From NCBI GenBank assembly GCA_946544695.1, contig CAMNMO010000124.1, forward strand, positions 1-7,778: a stretch of 7,778 bases of DNA, written 5' to 3'. This DNA is from an uncultured Ruminococcus sp. (GTDB lineage: Bacteria; Bacillota; Clostridia; Oscillospirales; Ruminococcaceae). Shown here in pieces: positions 6,704 through 7,778 of this stretch. The position numbers and the translations under genes were made by a program. Positions within the stretch are counted from its first letter, which is position 1. Each line of letters opens with the position of its first letter. A model generated the notes under the pieces. It made no database searches, was not told the origin of the DNA, and worked only from the letters and a program-made list of their open reading frames with translations.

Positions 6704-6733
6704 AAAATAAAAAGAGCCGACAAAAGCCGACTC
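6704..6733 (-). terminator. Intrinsic terminator of rplS
   Basis: In the minus-strand transcript, GAGUCGGC (6733-6726) pairs with GUCGGCUC (6721-6714) around a UUUU loop, through six Watson-Crick and two G-U pairs. The stem can be extended outward by A-U and G-U pairs. It is followed at once by UUUUUAUUUU (6713-6704). It begins about 16 bases past the rplS stop and separates rplS from the lepB operon promoter. In the plus-strand transcript the two wobbles become A-C mismatches, so it works in one direction only. Confidence 0.9.
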
Positions 6734-6749
6734 TCTTATTTCAGAAGAA

Positions 6750-7091
6750 TTATCTTGCTTCCTTGACCTTGGCAGCCTTACCGACTCTGTCACGGAGATA
6801 GTACAGCTTAGCTCTGCGAACTCTACCGCTTCTTACTACCTCTACCTTAGCAACAGCAGGCGAATGTACGGGGAATACTCTCTCGATACCGCAGCCGTGT
6901 GCTACTCTTCTTACAGTGAAGGTCTCGCTGATGCCGCCGTGCTTCTTAGCGATAACTGTGCCCTCGAATACCTGTATTCTGGACTTGTCACCCTCGGTGA
7001 TCAGAACGTGCACCTTTACTGTGTCACCAACGTTGACAACGGGTGCGTTTTCCTTCATGCTTGCCTGTGCGATCTGCTTTAAAGCGTCCAC
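6750..7091 (-). CDS. rplS: 50S ribosomal protein L19
   Basis: L19 sits at the 30S-50S interface of the large subunit. The 113-residue product matches the family across its length: MDALKQIAQ start, VGDTVKVHVLITEGDKSRIQ, FEGTVIAKKHGG, ETFTVRRVAHGCGIERVFP, HSPAVAKVEVVRSGRVRRAK and the basic LYYLRDRVGKAAKVKE end. The start codon is GTG at 7091; there is no nearby ATG in frame, and AGGAGG at 7101-7106 sits 9 bases before it. The gene has its own promoter and a long structured leader and ends at a clear terminator, so it can be expressed independently of the lepB operon that follows. Confidence 0.98.
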   Translation of the reverse strand: MDALKQIAQASMKENAPVVNVGDTVKVHVLITEGDKSRIQVFEGTVIAKKHGGISETFTVRRVAHGCGIERVFPVHSPAVAKVEVVRSGRVRRAKLYYLRDRVGKAAKVKEAR

Positions 7092-7100
7092 TTTAAAATT

Positions 7101-7106
7101 CCTCCT
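7101..7106 (-). promoter_or_regulatory. Ribosome binding site fixing the GTG start of rplS
   Basis: A perfect AGGAGG on the minus strand with a 9-base A/T-rich spacer to GTG at 7091-7089. It settles the non-ATG start. Confidence 0.9.
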
Positions 7107-7226
7107 TTGATTTTCAGACGTTCATACGCTGCCCTTAATATGCAACCAGAGGACCGTCCGCTTTAATGTCCTGCCCGTAGGCATGGCATCAACTCTCGTC
7201 GGGGATACCGACGGTCATTCAAATGC
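7107..7226 (-). ncRNA. Structured 5' leader of rplS, candidate L19 leader
   Basis: About 120 bases between the predicted transcription start (near 7226) and the Shine-Dalgarno. Three pairings are visible in the minus-strand RNA. The first is a hairpin from 7192 to 7163 with about 12 pairs, two single-base bulges and a UACG loop closed by C-G. The second is a 7-bp long-range helix, GACCGUC 7216-7210 with GACGGUC 7158-7152, enclosing that hairpin. The third is a local 6-bp hairpin, CGUCGG 7213-7208 with CCGACG 7202-7197. The last two share bases 7213-7210 and exclude each other. An L19 leader element is known in low-GC Gram-positives and controls rplS; whether this one matches that model was not tested. 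Confidence 0.6.
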
Positions 7227-7232
7227 TTAAAT

Positions 7233-7261
7233 ATTATACCATATCCGAGAGATGATTGCAA
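7233..7261 (-). promoter_or_regulatory. Probable sigma-A promoter of rplS, extended -10
   Basis: On the minus strand, TATAAT at 7238-7233 is preceded by TGG (extended -10, TGGTATAAT). TTGCAA at 7261-7256 matches 4/6 of the -35 box, spacer 17. The -35 box starts 8 bases after the stop of the upstream gene, with no terminator between. Confidence 0.8.
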
Positions 7262-7268
7262 GTGACAT

Positions 7269-7778
7269 TCAATAGAAATTTTCACCATTTTCCAGCAGTA
7301 TCTTTGTGCGTTCTATACAAAGTTCTTCGGCTGTAAGCCCCGACATGCCGAGAAAAGCTTCAACTGCAACGCTGGCGTTCAGGTTGAAACCGCCGCCTGC
7401 GGGAAGTATCATCTTCATATAAAGGTATCTGTCATCGCTGCTTATATCGGTGACGTTCAGGTGGGGACGTATGTCAACTGTTACAGTCCCCTTTTTCTTG
7501 CTGCGCTTTTCGATCTCTATCGTTTCTCTTTCCAGGAACTGCACAAGCAGTTCCTTTGTTTCATCGGGTGACCTGTCTGATGCAAGCTTGATTGCGTACT
7601 CGGCAGATGTTATCTCTGTATGGGCATGCACAGGTACGTGACAGCTGACTATCCTCATGCCTTCGGGCATCTGTGCGTCCAGCGCCCTGACAACTTCGTC
7701 ACAGTCCATATCCTCAAGCAGCGCAAAATCCATGACCTCGACCTTGCTTTCAAAACCCAGCGAAAGGGTCAGCGGGAA
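7269..7778 (-). CDS. DUF2344 radical SAM-linked protein, C-terminal part (5' end outside window)
   Basis: The open frame runs from the right edge to TGA at 7271-7269, giving 169 residues with no start needed inside the window; the ATG at 7733 is internal. The first visible residues, FPLTLSLGFESKVEVMDFAL, match the DUF2344/TIGR03936 pattern in which a conserved proline-rich stretch precedes GxES and D-x-x-L. The segment MPEGMRIVSCHVP fits the next conserved block. Proteins of this family are usually encoded beside, or fused to, a B12-binding radical SAM protein, often near rplU/rpmA and an RNase E/G gene. Their function is unknown, though a link to ribosome or RNA modification has been suggested by neighbourhood. 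Here rplS follows immediately. Roughly 50-60 N-terminal residues appear to be missing because of the window edge. Confidence 0.8.
   Translation of the reverse strand, partial: FPLTLSLGFESKVEVMDFALLEDMDCDEVVRALDAQMPEGMRIVSCHVPVHAHTEITSAEYAIKLASDRSPDETKELLVQFLERETIEIEKRSKKKGTVTVDIRPHLNVTDISSDDRYLYMKMILPAGGGFNLNASVAVEAFLGMSGLTAEELCIERTKILLENGENFY

Overview
The window looks like an ordinary chromosomal segment from an anaerobic Firmicute of class Clostridia. Gene content and order, plus codon style (heavy GAG/AAG, very few TTA/CTA/TCA codons), fit Ruminococcus or a close relative. That placement is inferred from protein resemblance and was not tested by search. Almost everything lies on the minus strand; one tiny gene lies on the plus strand. 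I found no tRNA, rRNA, CRISPR array, insertion sequence, phage gene or attachment site. No gene-free stretch exceeds about 200 bases.

Reading in the direction of minus-strand transcription (right to left): the 3' part of a DUF2344 radical SAM-linked protein enters from the right edge. Eight bases past its stop is a strong promoter and a structured 5' leader for rplS (ribosomal protein L19), which starts with GTG and ends at a clear intrinsic terminator. A new extended -10 promoter then starts a compact run of six genes: two tandem, different signal peptidase I genes, rbgA (50S assembly GTPase), rnhB (RNase HII), a YraN/UPF0102 nuclease-like gene and thrC (threonine synthase). The genes overlap or sit 2 to 41 bases apart, so they probably form one operon. 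Its first part is the familiar rplS-lepB-rbgA-rnhB neighbourhood of Firmicutes. The doubled lepB and the terminal thrC are the local features.

Left of thrC, a 57-residue cysteine-rich DUF1540 protein is encoded on the plus strand, convergent with thrC and divergent from a calcineurin-like metallophosphoesterase. The 92-base divergent gap between the last two holds overlapping inverted repeats that reach the phosphoesterase ribosome binding site. The window ends in the 5' two thirds or so of tig (trigger factor), with its own promoter and Shine-Dalgarno sequence.

Functionally the set covers ribosome assembly (L19, RbgA), handling of nascent chains (trigger factor), processing of exported proteins (two signal peptidases), nucleic acid maintenance (RNase HII, YraN) and threonine synthesis. 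I see no sign of a previously undescribed system. The items most worth a second look are the rplS leader with mutually exclusive helices, the tandem signal peptidases, the nested repeats at 1549-1584 and the orphan DUF1540 gene.
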